A stretch of 64,000 bases of DNA from Mactra quadrangularis (lineage: Eukaryota > Mollusca > Bivalvia > Venerida > Mactridae). The stretch spans positions 5,552,001-5,616,000 of the forward strand of contig CM046294.1 of assembly GCA_025267735.1 (NCBI GenBank). Reading direction: 5' to 3'. The position numbers and the translations under genes were made by a program. This document shows, in pieces, positions 12,401 to 22,624 of the stretch (position 1 is its first letter; the number at the start of each line of letters is the position of its first letter). The notes below the pieces were generated by a model. It saw nothing but the letters and a program-made list of their open reading frames with translations, was not told the DNA's origin and did not search any database.

Positions 12401-15400
12401 CATACATGTAGTTACATTTACGATCGTAAGAATCATAGCAACACTTACAATGAGGTACCATTTCCTCCTCCTACATAAAATGTTGGCGTCATATTGGTTG
12501 GTAAACTACAAGTTGGTAATTTTGTTGGTTTAACTCCACCTGGAGATTTCTTGCCACGCCCTCTTTTACTAGATTCTGAACCACCTGTATCTTCTACTGA
12601 TTCGGAAGGGGTGTCGTTATCTACCCCTGAAAAGATAGTAAAAAAGATGACATCAATACTTGCTTGTAAAATATTATCATTAGCTAGTGTTTACTAAACT
12701 AGAGTAAAATATGTTGAAGTATATAGTAAACAATATTGAACTTGCCCATGATTAACTTTTGTATTGGTTATTCAGGATAAACTCAGCAAACTAGCAAATC
12801 TTAGTAATATTTATTCAGTTTAAACAAAAAACTTAGTACATGGTTCAAGAAGTAAGCTGAACGTAGCATATGTTTGTAAACGAATATGCATTAAGAACAA
12901 TTTCAACCTTGTTAATTAATATATAAATCTATATCTATTGACTATCATTATATGACAAAATAATCAAGTGTATACTACAATATGATAAGAATCAATTCAA
13001 AGGCATAAAATTGAGATATATACTCAGGGGCGGATCCAGGATTTTTATCTAGGAGGGTCCAAACCTTTCTAGGGGGTCCGAACTTTTCTAGGGGGGGGGG
13101 GGGGGTTCAAAACCTCGAATTACAACCACATTATACACATTTTGAAGAAAAAATGCAACATATTGATAATAAAAACTACATAACCATTAAATCTATGTTC
13201 ATCACCAAAAAAAATTGCTTCTTGCTACTTAAAAATGACTACACGCAAGAAATACACTAATGGACAGGTACATTTTCCAAATTCTAGGGCAGGTCCGGAC
13301 CCCCCTGTTCCCCCCCCCCCCCCCCCGCTGGACCTGCCTATGTATACTTTAATACACACCATTTTTTTATTCTATACATTGTACATATTGAAAGTCAAAA
13401 ATCTAGGATATTTTCTTGCCATTAACAACTGTGTGTATTTAATCAGAGAGACACATTATAACAAAAAATTCCTTACAATGAGGTCATATAATAATAAGAA
13501 CCCATTAAGTTTTATATAAATTTTGTATTTACTGTGGCCAGTCAAACTACAATGTACTCACTGTTCCTGGAAAGGCTAAATCTCTGGATTTAGCAGTTAA
13601 CTAACTACTAAGCATATACTTTCGTCAGTGACTGTCAACTGTCCTAAATGATTAAAATTATTCAATTGTAGGAGGGAGAATGACTGTAGAAATAATTTCA
13701 TGACCAAGGTCCAGGAAAGTATGCCCCTCCTGTGAATTGAACCCACTACCCCTAGATCAGTAGACTTGCGTGCTACCAACTGAGCTAGCCGGGTGGCTAA
13801 ATCATTCTTTATACATTAATGAAAAAATAAAATAAATTATAAAATCATTCTTTACATGATTAAAAAGTTCTTGTTATTGATTTATTTCTTCAGAATTTCT
13901 TTTTCAATACTCATATGGTATAATACGTGATGTAATGAGCGAGGTTGTGTTTTTCATACAAAATGCCTTTAATAAACTTAGTTTAAGCCATGTTATACAT
14001 CACGTAGTGTGTGGCTCTAGTGAATTAAATATATAATATAATATACATCCAGCTATATCCTACAATACTGTTCATTCATATCCCTCTATTTAATATTCAA
14101 TTGAAATCTGTCAAGGTATAATCATTAGAACGGTTTCAATACAAATCAGACATCATGTACCATGTACGACTTGTAAAATTAATCATTATAAGGTTATTGA
14201 ACATTGATAATTATAATATGAGATATAACCTCGATCAATCATTAACAGCTAAGTATATTGAACATTTTTAATAGAATCTATAATATAATTGTGATATTAA
14301 ATATAATCAAAAATTGAAAACCTCAGATTTAAAACTACATGTACACGACCAGCACATTTTGAAGTAAGAATATCACTGTTCATTAATAATATAAGACTTT
14401 TCTTTATACATACGAATAATACACATGTGCAAAATATATATTTTCATGAAATATCACAAAGTCATAGTTTTGATAATATCTAGATACATGTAGAATATAT
14501 AAGATTGATAGTTAGATTTAGATAGATTTATTTCGGCATTAGGTTACACTATATTCATAGAATATTAGTAATTACTAAAAAATATGAATCATTTTCTCAA
14601 GTACTTTATAGTCTGATTCCTTAATATGTTATAATAGTTAGAGTACCAAATCGCCCATTTATAATAATTATCATGAAATAAGTAAATTTTTACTAGCCTG
14701 TTTCAATTTCCACTAGTCTTCAAAAATTGGAGCTAGTGGGTAAAGGGGATGATTGTTACACTTTTATAAGAAATATTTTATCATATTTACAATTTAATTT
14801 TATATTTATTTGTCAACTTTAAATATTTAATTATAGTGAAACTAATGTTCCAATCTGGATAAGATTTTACATTTAAATCCATATTTAATTTATGTTTAGA
14901 AAAAAAAATCATCAATATCAATTACTAATTGTAACATTAATAATTATTTTCAGTCAACCTTAACTCACCCTTCCCAAAAATGGTAAATCTCTGGATTTAG
15001 CTGTAATAAACCAGTTACTTGGCATATACTTCAAACAGTGACTAACAACTGCTCTACATGATTTAAAAGCAGTGGTAGGAGGGAGAATGGTCTTCAAATA
15101 TTATTTCATGATCAAGCTCCATGAAAGTATGCCCCAACCAAGAATCAAACCTACGAACCCTTGATCAGTAGACTTATGTACTAACCGACTGAGCTTAGAG
15201 CCAGAAGATGAGAGATGATAAAACATGAGAAAAGATGAAATCAAAGCACAAAGCTGAATTCTCAGTGGTTTTCTATATAACTAAGTCGATGGATATCATA
15301 TTTATTCATCATATGATTTAGCCGTAAATATACTTAAATTACACATGTTTTTATGAAATATTTACAGTTTTTAATTGATATGACATACAGCATACATAAA

Positions 15401-15959
15401 AACAAAACTAAGTCTATCTGGCAGTAGTCTTGCCGTCTTGATATGCCACTTCATCTTGTATGTATCTTTCATATTTTGTTTATGGCAATTAAAATATTCA
15501 ATCAACTTCAGTTTTTGTTGTTTTTGGACTCATGCCATACTAGTAGACACCAGTAATGGACAGCACATAAACAACATAAAGCTTATATGAAACAAAACTT
15601 AAGTATTGAGTATGAAATTCATTTAAAAGTTGTACAACTTCAGACTCTGAGTAACGATACAAAACATATTCACAAAAAAAGAAAAACGAGTTTAAAAAGG
15701 AAGAAAAGAGTGAAGAGAATTTTTGTAAAATTAAAAAAATCAAAATTATAGTATTTCATCAGTTACCTATCTTCCGAAATATACTTGGAAATTTAATATC
15801 ATTTTCCTTAAATGAAGCTGACATTCCTTCCACTACAAGATTCTGTGTCCTCTCATAAGTTTTAATTAATCTCCTATCAAATGTATTAGATCTTTTAATT
15901 CCTCCATCCACAGATACTATCCATACGTTCATCGGACTTAAAATATTGTCATCATTCAT
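421..15959 (-). CDS. TTLL10: Tubulin polyglycylase TTLL10-like, 10 exons, 719 aa
   Basis: Coding exons in transcript order: 15767-15959, 12449-12626, 11756-11874, 10923-11123, 9999-10161, 8719-8890, 7782-7928, 6919-7035, 3593-3686, 421-1196. All introns are GT-AG and frame is kept across all nine joins (2160 nt including TGA). Residues 1-110 are poorly conserved and basic. The TTL/ATP-grasp domain spans about 112-492: FYVGGGNG (114-121), YGNFREGEQL, PNSHLLTNKLGLL, ATP-site ICKPVGMNQGKG (236-247), PLLLDGRKFDVRAY (290-303), HLTNQ (338-342), FFDLFGLDF (415-423) and LIEVNTNPAL (433-442), whose E435 and N437 are the expected metal ligands. The FYxGG and FREG blocks separate TTLL10 from other TTLLs. 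Family members add or extend glycine chains on tubulin gamma-glutamyl side chains in cilia. Known ligands look intact, so activity is plausible; the human orthologue is reported inactive. Residues about 493-719 form a Ser/Thr/Lys/Asn-rich, probably disordered tail. The start is the first ATG of an exon with an upstream stop; a noncoding 5' exon is not excluded. Confidence 0.93.
1197..3592 (-). other. TTLL10-like intron 9 with a SINE and a bivalve-type repeat
   Basis: Intron between the last two coding exons (donor GTATGT at 3592, acceptor TTTTCAG at 1197). It holds a tRNA-headed SINE at about 2692-2855 and, at about 3200-3480, a degenerate interspersed repeat with AAGGGCCATAACTC and ACAAGAAAAAGC, shared in part with about 54445-54555. 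No other coding signal is seen; short open frames here are not supported. Confidence 0.6.
2692..2855 (+). mobile_element. SINE family C copy (tRNA Ser/Leu-like head)
   Basis: Begins GGGGGTTGCCGAATGGTTAC, close to a type-II tRNA A box, with a B-box-like GGTTTGAATCCC about 60 nt later. The body (CCTTAAGAAAGAAACTTTATTCCACTTGCTCAGTAC) is matched in reverse at about 12207-12365 and 22625-22795. Not a tRNA gene: no complete cloverleaf. Confidence 0.65.
4686..4970 (-). mobile_element. SINE family A copy (tRNA-headed), in TTLL10-like intron 8
   Basis: On the minus strand it reads from the tRNA-like head (GCCACCTGGCTAGCTCAGTT, A box; GGGTTCAATTCCC, B box) through TACTTTGGTGGAGCTTGGTC and TTCTCCCTCCTACC to an ACGGCGTTAAACACCCC 3' end. 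Same layout as the full-length copy at 31884-32191. Open frames across it are incidental. Confidence 0.85.
5700..6600. repeat. Degenerate interspersed repeats in intron 8
   Basis: Two loosely similar blocks, about 5750-6060 and 6280-6560, share phrases such as AGACATGTGTGAAGTTTCAAA, GATAAAATGTTGC and ATTCCTTCAGTA-like words. Related wording appears at about 9860-9990 and 11430-11600. The rest of intron 8 (3687-6918) shows no coding signal beyond isolated short open frames. Confidence 0.4.
7370..7600 (-). mobile_element. Probable tRNA-headed SINE in intron 7
   Basis: The minus strand carries a B-box-like GGGTTCAAACCCAAC (about 7495-7510) preceded by a possible A box in GGTTGGAGCAGTTAGGTAGT (7561-7580). 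The body contains GGGTGCTGTGAAAGGGTCAC. Single copy in the window, so it is assigned on the box motifs only. Confidence 0.5.
7675..7749. mobile_element. Foldback MITE, GGGTTTAGTGCAAAA family, copy 1
   Basis: Arms TGGGTTTAGCGCAAAAGAG and the imperfect complement TGTTTTGTACTAAACGCAC flank a short AT-rich centre with an ACTCACTTTTTTCTCATAT core. Four related hairpins occur at 23926, 46023, 47621 and 50314. Lies in TTLL10-like intron 7. Confidence 0.75.
7932..8275. repeat. Minisatellite, about 8 units of about 40 bp
   Basis: The unit AGAGAAAACAAGGGAGATAA followed by about 20 AT-rich bases (ATTGTATAACCTATTTTT) repeats about eight times, the last copies diverged. It begins 3-4 bp upstream of the TTLL10-like exon 7 acceptor (CTATGTACAG, exon end 7928), so it replaces the usual branch-point and polypyrimidine region. 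Open frames across it on both strands follow from the repeat period. Confidence 0.92.
8386..8670 (-). mobile_element. SINE family B copy in TTLL10-like intron 6
   Basis: On the minus strand: tRNA-like head (CAACCTAGGTTGGTAGCACG), ATCTAGTGTCCCGAAGGGG-type segment, GGTTATACCTTTCTATGAAA, then AAGGGTAGGTGAGTACTGGT and a TTGACAAGGTGTTAAACCC end. The same order is seen at 16400-16660, 26564-26836, 44940-45131 and 46325-46587. It ends about 48 bp from exon 6. Confidence 0.8.
8936..9098. mobile_element. Long near-perfect foldback element, 163 bp
   Basis: The left arm AGGTTATTATACATTTTACT... runs to the centre and is mirrored by ...AGTAAAATGTATAATAACCT. The arms are about 79 bp each with a few mismatches and meet at a roughly 4-nt loop (GACTAGCC-AATA-GGCGAGTC). 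It is a MITE-like hairpin in TTLL10-like intron 5. Related words (AATACGGGAATATATTGGAC) recur at about 9241-9262. Confidence 0.9.
9188..9290. repeat. Second imperfect inverted repeat in intron 5
   Basis: GTGCACATGTACCAAACCGTCCAA is partly complementary to TTGGACGGTCACGTGGTACAAATGCA. The core AATACGGGAATATATTGGAC resembles the arms of the hairpin 100 bp away, so this may be a diverged relative. Confidence 0.5.
10425..10560 (+). mobile_element. SINE family D fragment in intron 4
   Basis: AGAGGTCCTGGGTACAATC (B-box-like), then GCTTGAGCAAGAAATTGACC, CACTTCACCTAGTAAGTATAAATGGGTACC. The same word order occurs at about 26160-26300. The head is incomplete. Confidence 0.6.
12207..12365 (-). mobile_element. 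SINE family C copy in TTLL10-like intron 2
   Basis: On the minus strand: GACATGGCCAAGCAGTTACA (A-box region), CATTGGCTCATCATTGGTTC, then TTTCCTTGAGATT and TCAGTACTGGGAG. Matches 2692-2855 and 22625-22795 in order of motifs. Intron 2 spans 11875-12448. Confidence 0.65.
13025..13342. mobile_element. TIR element, G/C-tract family, 318 bp
   Basis: Begins CAGGGGCGGATCCAGG and ends GGACCTGCCTATG, imperfect inverted termini. A poly-G tract sits inside the left end and a poly-C tract inside the right end. Flanked by TATACT on both sides (13019-13024 and 13343-13348), a likely target-site duplication. Highly similar internally to 27723-28037 (ATGCAACATATTGATAATAA, CACTAATGGAcAGGTACATTT). Non-autonomous: no transposase frame. 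Lies in TTLL10-like intron 1. Confidence 0.88.
13537..13798 (-). mobile_element. SINE family A copy in TTLL10-like intron 1
   Basis: Minus-strand head AGCCACCCGGCTAGCTCAGT with A-box and GGGTTCAATTCAC B-box, body with TTCTCCCTCCTACA and GACAGTTGACAGTCACTGAC. The distal ACGGCGTT end is missing. Confidence 0.85.
14953..15196 (-). mobile_element. SINE family A copy, diverged, in TTLL10-like intron 1
   Basis: Same motif order as the copy at 13537, but the head is truncated after AAGCTCAGTCGG and the B box is mutated. Intron 1 (12627-15766) otherwise shows only AT-rich sequence with no coding signal. Confidence 0.8.
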
Positions 15960-17422
15960 TTAACTATTTAACGGAAATATTGAACGATATATCACTGAAA
16001 TTGAATATTTAACTAGTTTATTTATACATGCTTGATCTGATCTCTATATTTTTCCAACCCGTCGTCAATATTATTGTTTCCAGTATTGAAATGTTTGTCA
16101 GATCAATATGACATATTATAGCGTTGAAGAAATTATAATAACGTAATAATAATAGACCTATAGAAATTAATAGGAAACTTGGTCTTAAATTTCTTTTAAC
16201 ATTGATTTTTTTACAACTTTTCAGTACTTCAATGTTATATATTTTGGCTTATGAATTCTATACTTTATTGGAATCTGTAATGAGACTTGTTTAAGAAATT
16301 ACCTACATTAGTACGAATATCATTCAATCATTATTGACTAAACATTACTGAGTGTGTCTAGAATTAACAATGAAGAACAGCATGTTTATTTATTTTATTT
16401 TGTTGGATTTAACGCTGCAGCGACTTATATAGGTCAAATAATGGCATCCAGCACACCTTACCCAGCTTTCCTGGACATTTGTCTATAACCAGTACTCACC
16501 TACCCTTCTACAAGGCTGGAAACTTCTCCATATATTATTAATGGAGAAAAATTGACATTATTGTCAAAATTTAATGGAAGGGTATAACCTGCTCGGGTGG
16601 GATTCGAACCTGTACTCCTTTCGAAATCCAGGCGTGCTACCAACTGTGCTACCGACCCGATTAGGATAATTAATAAGAAAGACATAGTTTTGAATTTGTC
16701 TCCAGTAATCCTTTAATAGCCTACAGGTTGTTACTATCAATATTAAATGTATCTGTACATTAGTCTCAAACTTTGAGAACCTGTATGAGACCACAGTCTA
16801 TTGTCACATTTGATTAATTTAGTACATAGATAAACACACAGCACAATAACATGTACATGTATAAGATACATGACCTCTTCATGAATTTAAATTCTTGTAC
16901 ATGGTTAAATGAGCTTTTTATGGTAATCAGGTCACAATCTGTTAAAAAGTCATAATTTTATGGGCAACAATTAGCAGCCTTGGGTTAAAAATTACCTCCA
17001 AAACAAGCTATAATATAGGTAAATCACAAAACAAAGTTAATAGTTTTCTAACTGAACAGTATTATGTTCACCCAGCAATAAGTCAGTATAAATAAATGAA
17101 TAAGTACATGACAACAGCATACAAAGTAATTAGACCATATCATGTACCAATATATTTGAACTGTAGTTTGTTATGGTACTATATTTTATGTATATCATAT
17201 TATCATGTGATAAAAAACTAGCATTTACAGACGTATACATTTTTGTAAGATTTTTTGTGAAAAGGAGCACTGGATCTCAAGGGACAGTAACTACTGTAAG
17301 GTCTGAAATTACAAGAAAACTGTCAATATTGGCATATTGCACCATAAAACCAAATAAAAATTATTTTATATATGTTGATTCCATAAACAAATGAATATAC
17401 TTATTGTAACAATATTAGAGGA
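15960..17422. other. Sequence upstream of the TTLL10-like gene
   Basis: Holds the presumed 5' UTR and promoter of the TTLL10-like gene. No clear TATA or CCAAT arrangement is visible. A SINE B copy sits at 16400-16660. The rest is AT-rich with no supported gene. Confidence 0.4.
16400..16660 (-). mobile_element. SINE family B copy
   Basis: Minus-strand head TCGGGTCGGTAGCACAGTTG (A box) and GGTTCGAATCCCACC (good B box), then GGTTATACCCTTCC, TATGGAGAAGTTTCCAGCCT, AGGGTAGGTGAGTACTGGTT and an AGCGTTAAATCCAAC end. Open frames of 60-76 codons across it are spurious. Confidence 0.85.
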
Positions 17423-17759
17423 TCTATACTATTAAATTTGCGAGTTTCCTGTTTTGTGGAAGAAACTGCGCAGCTTTGAATAAATCTTTTGTTTGTCGCT
17501 GGAGCACATATATACCGGCATATCAAGTTGACATTTCTTTTTTGTTAAAGCCTCTTGATATTTGCAAAAACTGCCAAAAATCAACAAAAAAAATGGGTTT
17601 TTTGTGTCTAAAAATAGATAAAACTAAAAATAGACACGTCAAACCAAACTCACCGCAGCGGTTATCTCCCTTTATCAAATCAATAATTAAGTAGCAAAGC
17701 GTGACTTAAACACTGTGAGGAGTTTGCTAAAGCCCGTGCTTGCACGGGCTCCCATCTAG
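17423..17759 (+). mobile_element. Non-autonomous Helitron-like element, 337 bp
   Basis: The 5' end TCTATACTATTAAA follows an A (17422). The 3' end is a 9-bp stem hairpin (AGCCCGTGC-TT-GCACGGGCT, 17731-17750) followed after five bases by CTAG (17756-17759), and the next base is T (17760). TC start, subterminal hairpin, CTRR end and insertion between A and T without duplication are the Helitron signature. No Rep/helicase frame. A 3'-subterminal fragment recurs in reverse at 21984-22032. Confidence 0.9.
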
Positions 17760-17768
17760 TATTTGTTT

Positions 17769-17902
17769 AATTTGGTGTAGGATCTATTTATTTCACTCAT
17801 AAGCTAAGGATGCAATATTTTCATAAGTGGCATAGCCAAGAGTGAAAATATTGCATCCTTAGCTCATGAGTGAAATAAATAGATCCTATGTACACCAAAA
17901 TT
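17769..17902. mobile_element. Foldback MITE, 134 bp, next to the Helitron-like element
   Basis: AATTTGGTGTAGGATCTATT and the following ATTTCACTCATAAGCTAAGG are mirrored by CCTTAGCTCATGAGTGAAAT and AATAGATCCTATGTACACCA. Arms are about 55 bp, near perfect, with a 20-25 nt loop. Nine bases separate it from the Helitron-like 3' terminus. Confidence 0.9.
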
Positions 17903-19833
17903 AATAAATTTTCTGTTTAATATATGCTACTAACTGGCGTCATATATTGTTTAAGTCTGATATGCCTTCAGAATGGCACATTGACCAATCCGAGTGAAAA
18001 TTACCAATTAATTTTCATTGTTTCAAAACAGTGGAATATCAATTTTTATTTTACCGATATATCCCAGAATTCCACTGCAAAGCATATAATAGTTTGATCT
18101 ATACAAAAAACGTAATGATAAGAACAGTTTACCTTCAGTGGTGGTATAGATCACACCTCGTTTACTGTATTTAGAATACATTAATAAAGTCACTGAATGT
18201 ATTTTTCTCTCATTGATACGACCTGACATGCTATTTGTTACTCCATGTTTTATATATCGTACTATGTAATACTTTTAAACATGTACTTAATCCCAGATTT
18301 ATAATGTATAATATCTTTAATATATATTAATACATGTCTGTAACATAAGGTCAAAGTGTTTACTTAATGTAATAATAAGCCAGTGCAAAAACTATTAAAC
18401 TTTCACAGAGTTTATAATCAATAAACATAATACAAAATGCACTGGATTGAAAGTAAGAAAAAAACTGTAAGCCATAAGTTCACTTCACTCCTCTAATAAT
18501 CCTTTGATCCAGTCTCATTAAGAAAAAAAATCTCATGTTCATTTGTTTTCTCATATGTGTGATATTTTGTGATAAGCCAAGAATTCTTATCAATGTTTTT
18601 AATACAAAGTTGCATGTTCTCATAGCCTAGCACTTATCAACAAATGAAGAATTCAATAAATGTATAAAAAAAAACCCTTCAATCTAAACTCACTGTTACT
18701 AAGTTTTCATTGAATCCAAAAAATCAATCAGTTTCAATAACAGAATGTTGTTACATGAAATGTACATTTTATTTATTTAAAAGATCTTTAGAAAATCACT
18801 GGTTTATACGAGAAAACTCATACTTGAAATAAACAGTCAAGATTTTCAATCAATAGCTGGACAATGCTAATGTAACAAAAAGGTATTTGTATTTTATTTT
18901 TTCCATTCATTTAAGGTCACCAATAAAAAAGGAAACTGATAGTTTAAGCTAAACATTAAAAACACACCATTGAGTACCATTATAAAAGTTTTCTTTCAAA
19001 ATGTATACATTTTTAAAACAGTTTGAATAGAATCAATGGCATTGTGGAATGCAACAAGAATTAATAATTATTGCACACCAAATATAAGAAAGTAATTATG
19101 GCAGAGAATCTATGTCTCTGATTACAGTTATATGAAAGCTCAAGTATAGCCTTAACTTCATTGAAAATTGGTTTTTTTTACCAAATATGTAAACCATATT
19201 AAATAGAAACTTTATTATACATGTAACTGGTAGCCGCCTAAATGTCTGAGAAATTAAATACTGATAAATTGATTCGATACGTAACAATAACTTATGAACA
19301 ATAGGCCTATGTTATAAACATTGTCATCATCCATAACTTGAAAATAATTCCTACTACTAAAATAAATATGTTTTTCATTCACACAAAAATAGTGACAAAT
19401 TTTATCCAGACAAAACTATTTCACTTAATTCACAAAAGTGTTTTTATACAATCCTAATAACTGTCCCCAGCTAAGCAACTGTTGAAGGTTAATTTAATGT
19501 AAGATATATTGAATGTCATATTATAAATTAAAAATTACAATACAAAATGAAAGTTTTAAATATCCAACATATTAATATTATCCAGTCTTATAAAACTACC
19601 AAGGAGTTTTAAATAATACTTATATACATAAAACTTTAAAGTTTTAATGTTTGAAAACTTTTCTTTGATATTGATTTGAAAATTTGAAGAAAAAAATGGA
19701 AATGTTATTGTAAACAGTAATTTTCTTTTCTGTCAATATTAGATAAGCTGTGAACTGTTAAGGGTAATTATAATTTGAACATTTAAAGTTTACTCTAATA
19801 TTGAGAACACTCTCGTTTTTTAAATCACCATAC
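17903..19833. other. AT-rich intergenic stretch, nothing recognised
   Basis: Only short isolated open frames and simple AT-rich sequence. No repeat structure or splice-bounded coding segment that I can support. Confidence 0.5.
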
Positions 19834-20308
19834 CATAGGTGGATCCAAGCGGGGGGGGGGGGGGGCGGACCCCCCCCTAAAATTGTCCAAGCAAAGGTTT
19901 TGGTTTTTTTAATAAAAATGATATTTATAGGAAAATATATAAATGTCAAAATTTTTCCGCACGCTATGCATGCAATAAGTAATGAAACTGGAAGAACACT
20001 TATACAGTGACATAACATACAATAATTCAATGACAATTCCTTCTAATTATTTGTAAGATTTTAACATGATCCAACGTTAGTAAGAAAATTATATGATATA
20101 TATCTAGATGCTTTTGATGTATACCCTAGAAAAGGATAGTATAGGTTCTGTAAATGTGCCTGAATCCTTTAGAAATGAGCTTTCAGGGCTATGCCCAGGA
20201 CACATATGGGCCCTTAAATGAGCCCCTGGACCCCCAGTCTGCTTGTTCATCCCCCCCCTAGTAACTTGAATTTCCACCCCGCCATAACTAGAAATGGATT
20301 TGCCTATG
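19834..20308. mobile_element. TIR element, G/C-tract family, 475 bp
   Basis: Begins CATAGGTGGATCCAAGC followed by poly-G and ends AAATGGATTTGCCTATG, inverted termini that both resemble the right end of the 13025 and 27723 elements. CATAC flanks both ends (19829-19833 and 20309-20313), a 5-bp target-site duplication. The interior differs from the shorter copies. The apparent proline/glycine-rich frames come from the homopolymer tracts. Confidence 0.82.
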
Positions 20309-20313
20309 CATAC

Positions 20314-21679
20314 TCTTACATTACCACATAGATCAGCTCTGAGACTTACTGTGAATAGTCTGACCTACTAAAGTAAATAAGAAAAAAAATACATGTAGTT
20401 AAATCAATATAATGACTTTCAAACTGTTAAATCCATTTATACAATTTGTTCAAGTGGGTGTAGCAATATAAAAGTATAATTAAGAAAGACATAATTGAGA
20501 AAACTTACTAATTGTTTGTATAACTTTAAATAACATACATAATGTATTAATTGAACTCATTTCATCACATAATAAATAGGACTGCATCGATAAGATAAAT
20601 CGAAAATCTATTGTGAGGGTGCGAATTCGATTTCTATTTGAGACCAGCAGCATGTTCAATTACCCCTAACGTTTCAAAACGTTCTGTAACGTTACATTTG
20701 GAATTCCTCAGCCATTTTGGATTCGATACCTGTGCCTTTTAACTTTTCTATAAAAGTTACAGTGTTAAACTAGTGAAAAATCAATCAGTATGAAAATCCA
20801 TTTGCTTTATTGATCTTGTTTTGATTTAATGTTGAAAATTTAAACAACACTTTTACTTTTTCAATATTAGTTAGATGTAAGCTCAAATGAATGTTTTTAT
20901 GTACTTTTGGAATAAACTATATTTTTCAATGAATCATATAAAATCAAATTGCGTCGAAATTGACTCTCCAGTGAATCGTCACAGCCCTAATGATAAAGAT
21001 ATAATATGTGTATCTGTTACAGAAATACACAAAATACAATAAAAACAATATCTTATTATAAAGATTCTATAAAACTCTTTCTATCCAAACCAAAATTAAT
21101 TGAAAGCAAACAATGCTTATGAAAATTCAGTGGCAAGACCATTGCTCAGGCTAAGTTTAAAGAAATTCTAAACTAGTTCAGTATAACATCACATCAAAAA
21201 AGATGGAAACCATGACAACCTAATATGAAGAAGAATGATCAATCAAAGCGCTGAAAGTACCAGACAAACAAATTATTGTAAGTCTCCCTCAACTGAAAGT
21301 TGGTGAGGAACAGAACTGAGTACAAACATACGCAGAAAAATGATAAAAAAAAGACAGACAAATTATATAGTGGGAACAAAAAATCAAAACACTGTTTATA
21401 ATAACAATACAATAAACAAATCCACAATGAGGGACGCTCAGGATGACAATAACATCAACATGTGATATGTTTTACGATTGTCTTAGTTGTTAGTGTAATG
21501 GAAAAGATTTTTACCATTACAAGCATGAGTTACCAACAAATGGCGGTATCCATCATGCTAATTTTTTTTAAATTAATTACACATATTTTATTTTCATTAC
21601 TGCCTACCTCTGAAATGGATTGCCTCATTTTTAATGTTTACCCAAACACGTTTAGTTTTTTTGTACGCACTAAACAGTT
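20314..21679. other. Intergenic stretch, nothing recognised
   Basis: AT-rich sequence. A CAGCCCTAATGATAAAG / TCGATTTCTATTTG region near 20580-20990 may be a decayed interspersed repeat, but I see no clear termini and no gene. Confidence 0.4.
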
Positions 21680-21771
21680 GTATATTAAGGGTTGCCAGCA
21701 AGACTGTATTAAGTGTACTGCGTTAAAGACCGAGTAAAATACTACAGTCTTGCGGGCAACCCTCCATATAC
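21680..21771. mobile_element. Foldback MITE, AGGGTTGCC family, copy 1
   Basis: GTATATTAAGGGTTGCC...AGCAAGACTGTATTA is mirrored by TACTACAGTCTTGCGGGCAACCCTCCATATAC. About 90 bp, with a centre containing AAGTGTACTGCGTTAAAG. Further copies at 35216-35302 and, interrupted, at 27661-28056. Confidence 0.85.
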
Positions 21772-21983
21772 AAAGCTAATATTGTCTCAAAGAGGAATCA
21801 AACATTAAAATTTGACTTAGTGGTTAAACTTTATCACAGACAAATTGTTTCAAGACAAGTAGTTGATGATAACAATCAAGTGTAACAATGACCAATAATG
21901 TTTCATACCCCTCTCTACTTTTAACATCAGACTCGACACCAGTATACATGCATTACAAGGTTTGACACTATAAGTGTCCTGGG

Positions 21984-22032
21984 ATACTAAGGCAAACTCC
22001 TCACAGTGCTTATGTCAAGCTTTGCTACTTAA
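21984..22032 (-). mobile_element. Helitron-like 3'-subterminal fragment
   Basis: On the minus strand, AAGTAGCAAAGCTTGACATA and AGCACTGTGAGGAGTTTGCC match the segment just inside the 3' hairpin of the 17423-17759 element. The hairpin and CTAG terminus are absent here. Confidence 0.7.
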
Positions 22033-22624
22033 CCATTGCCAACACGTAAATCACGTGATACTAGTAATACCATGTGACAAAAAATGGCGACCGCCATGAA
22101 AACATTACCAAAACACTGTTATTTTTACAAATTATTAATTACAACTATTATTTTTATCATAATGTACTTTTAACTTCATAATTTACAACACGAAGACTAA
22201 ATTTATAGAATATATTGAAAAGTAGAAGAACAGATGAAAAAGTATTTGGCTCTCTGTATGACAAATTTACTTGTGGTTCAGAGATTATTGATTTAATAAA
22301 GGGAAATAACTACTGTGGGGAGTTTGATTCCAAGGATCATGAAAACTTGGGAGGAAATCAAGGGATTCTTAGATGAGAATGCCATCAGGATTCCTGAAAC
22401 ATTGCCTCGTTCTTATGAGACTTTGAGTTGATCACAATATTTACTGGAAATCTGTATCTGATTTTTTGGTCTTTAATTGGATGTAATATGTCACCTTAAT
22501 GTTAAGTAGGAATTCATAAGTAATTGATTAGAGATTCTTTTATAATTCTTGGTAAACACAGTTGATATACTAATTTATTTTAGCTTGAATGTGAAACAAG
22601 TTCTTACAACTTATGTTAATCACT
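22033..22624. other. Intergenic; one 43-codon stop-bounded frame
   Basis: Plus-strand frame at about 22303-22431 reads an even, amphipathic composition (KTWEEIKGFLDENAI then RIPETLPRSYETLS, stop). It has no clear acceptor, is under 50 codons, and lies next to Helitron-like debris. It could be a remnant of mobile-element coding sequence. Function not recognised. Confidence 0.25.

Noticed and set aside
19758..20036. Proline-run open frame
   Set aside because: The proline run is the poly-G tract of the 19834-20308 TIR element read in reverse.
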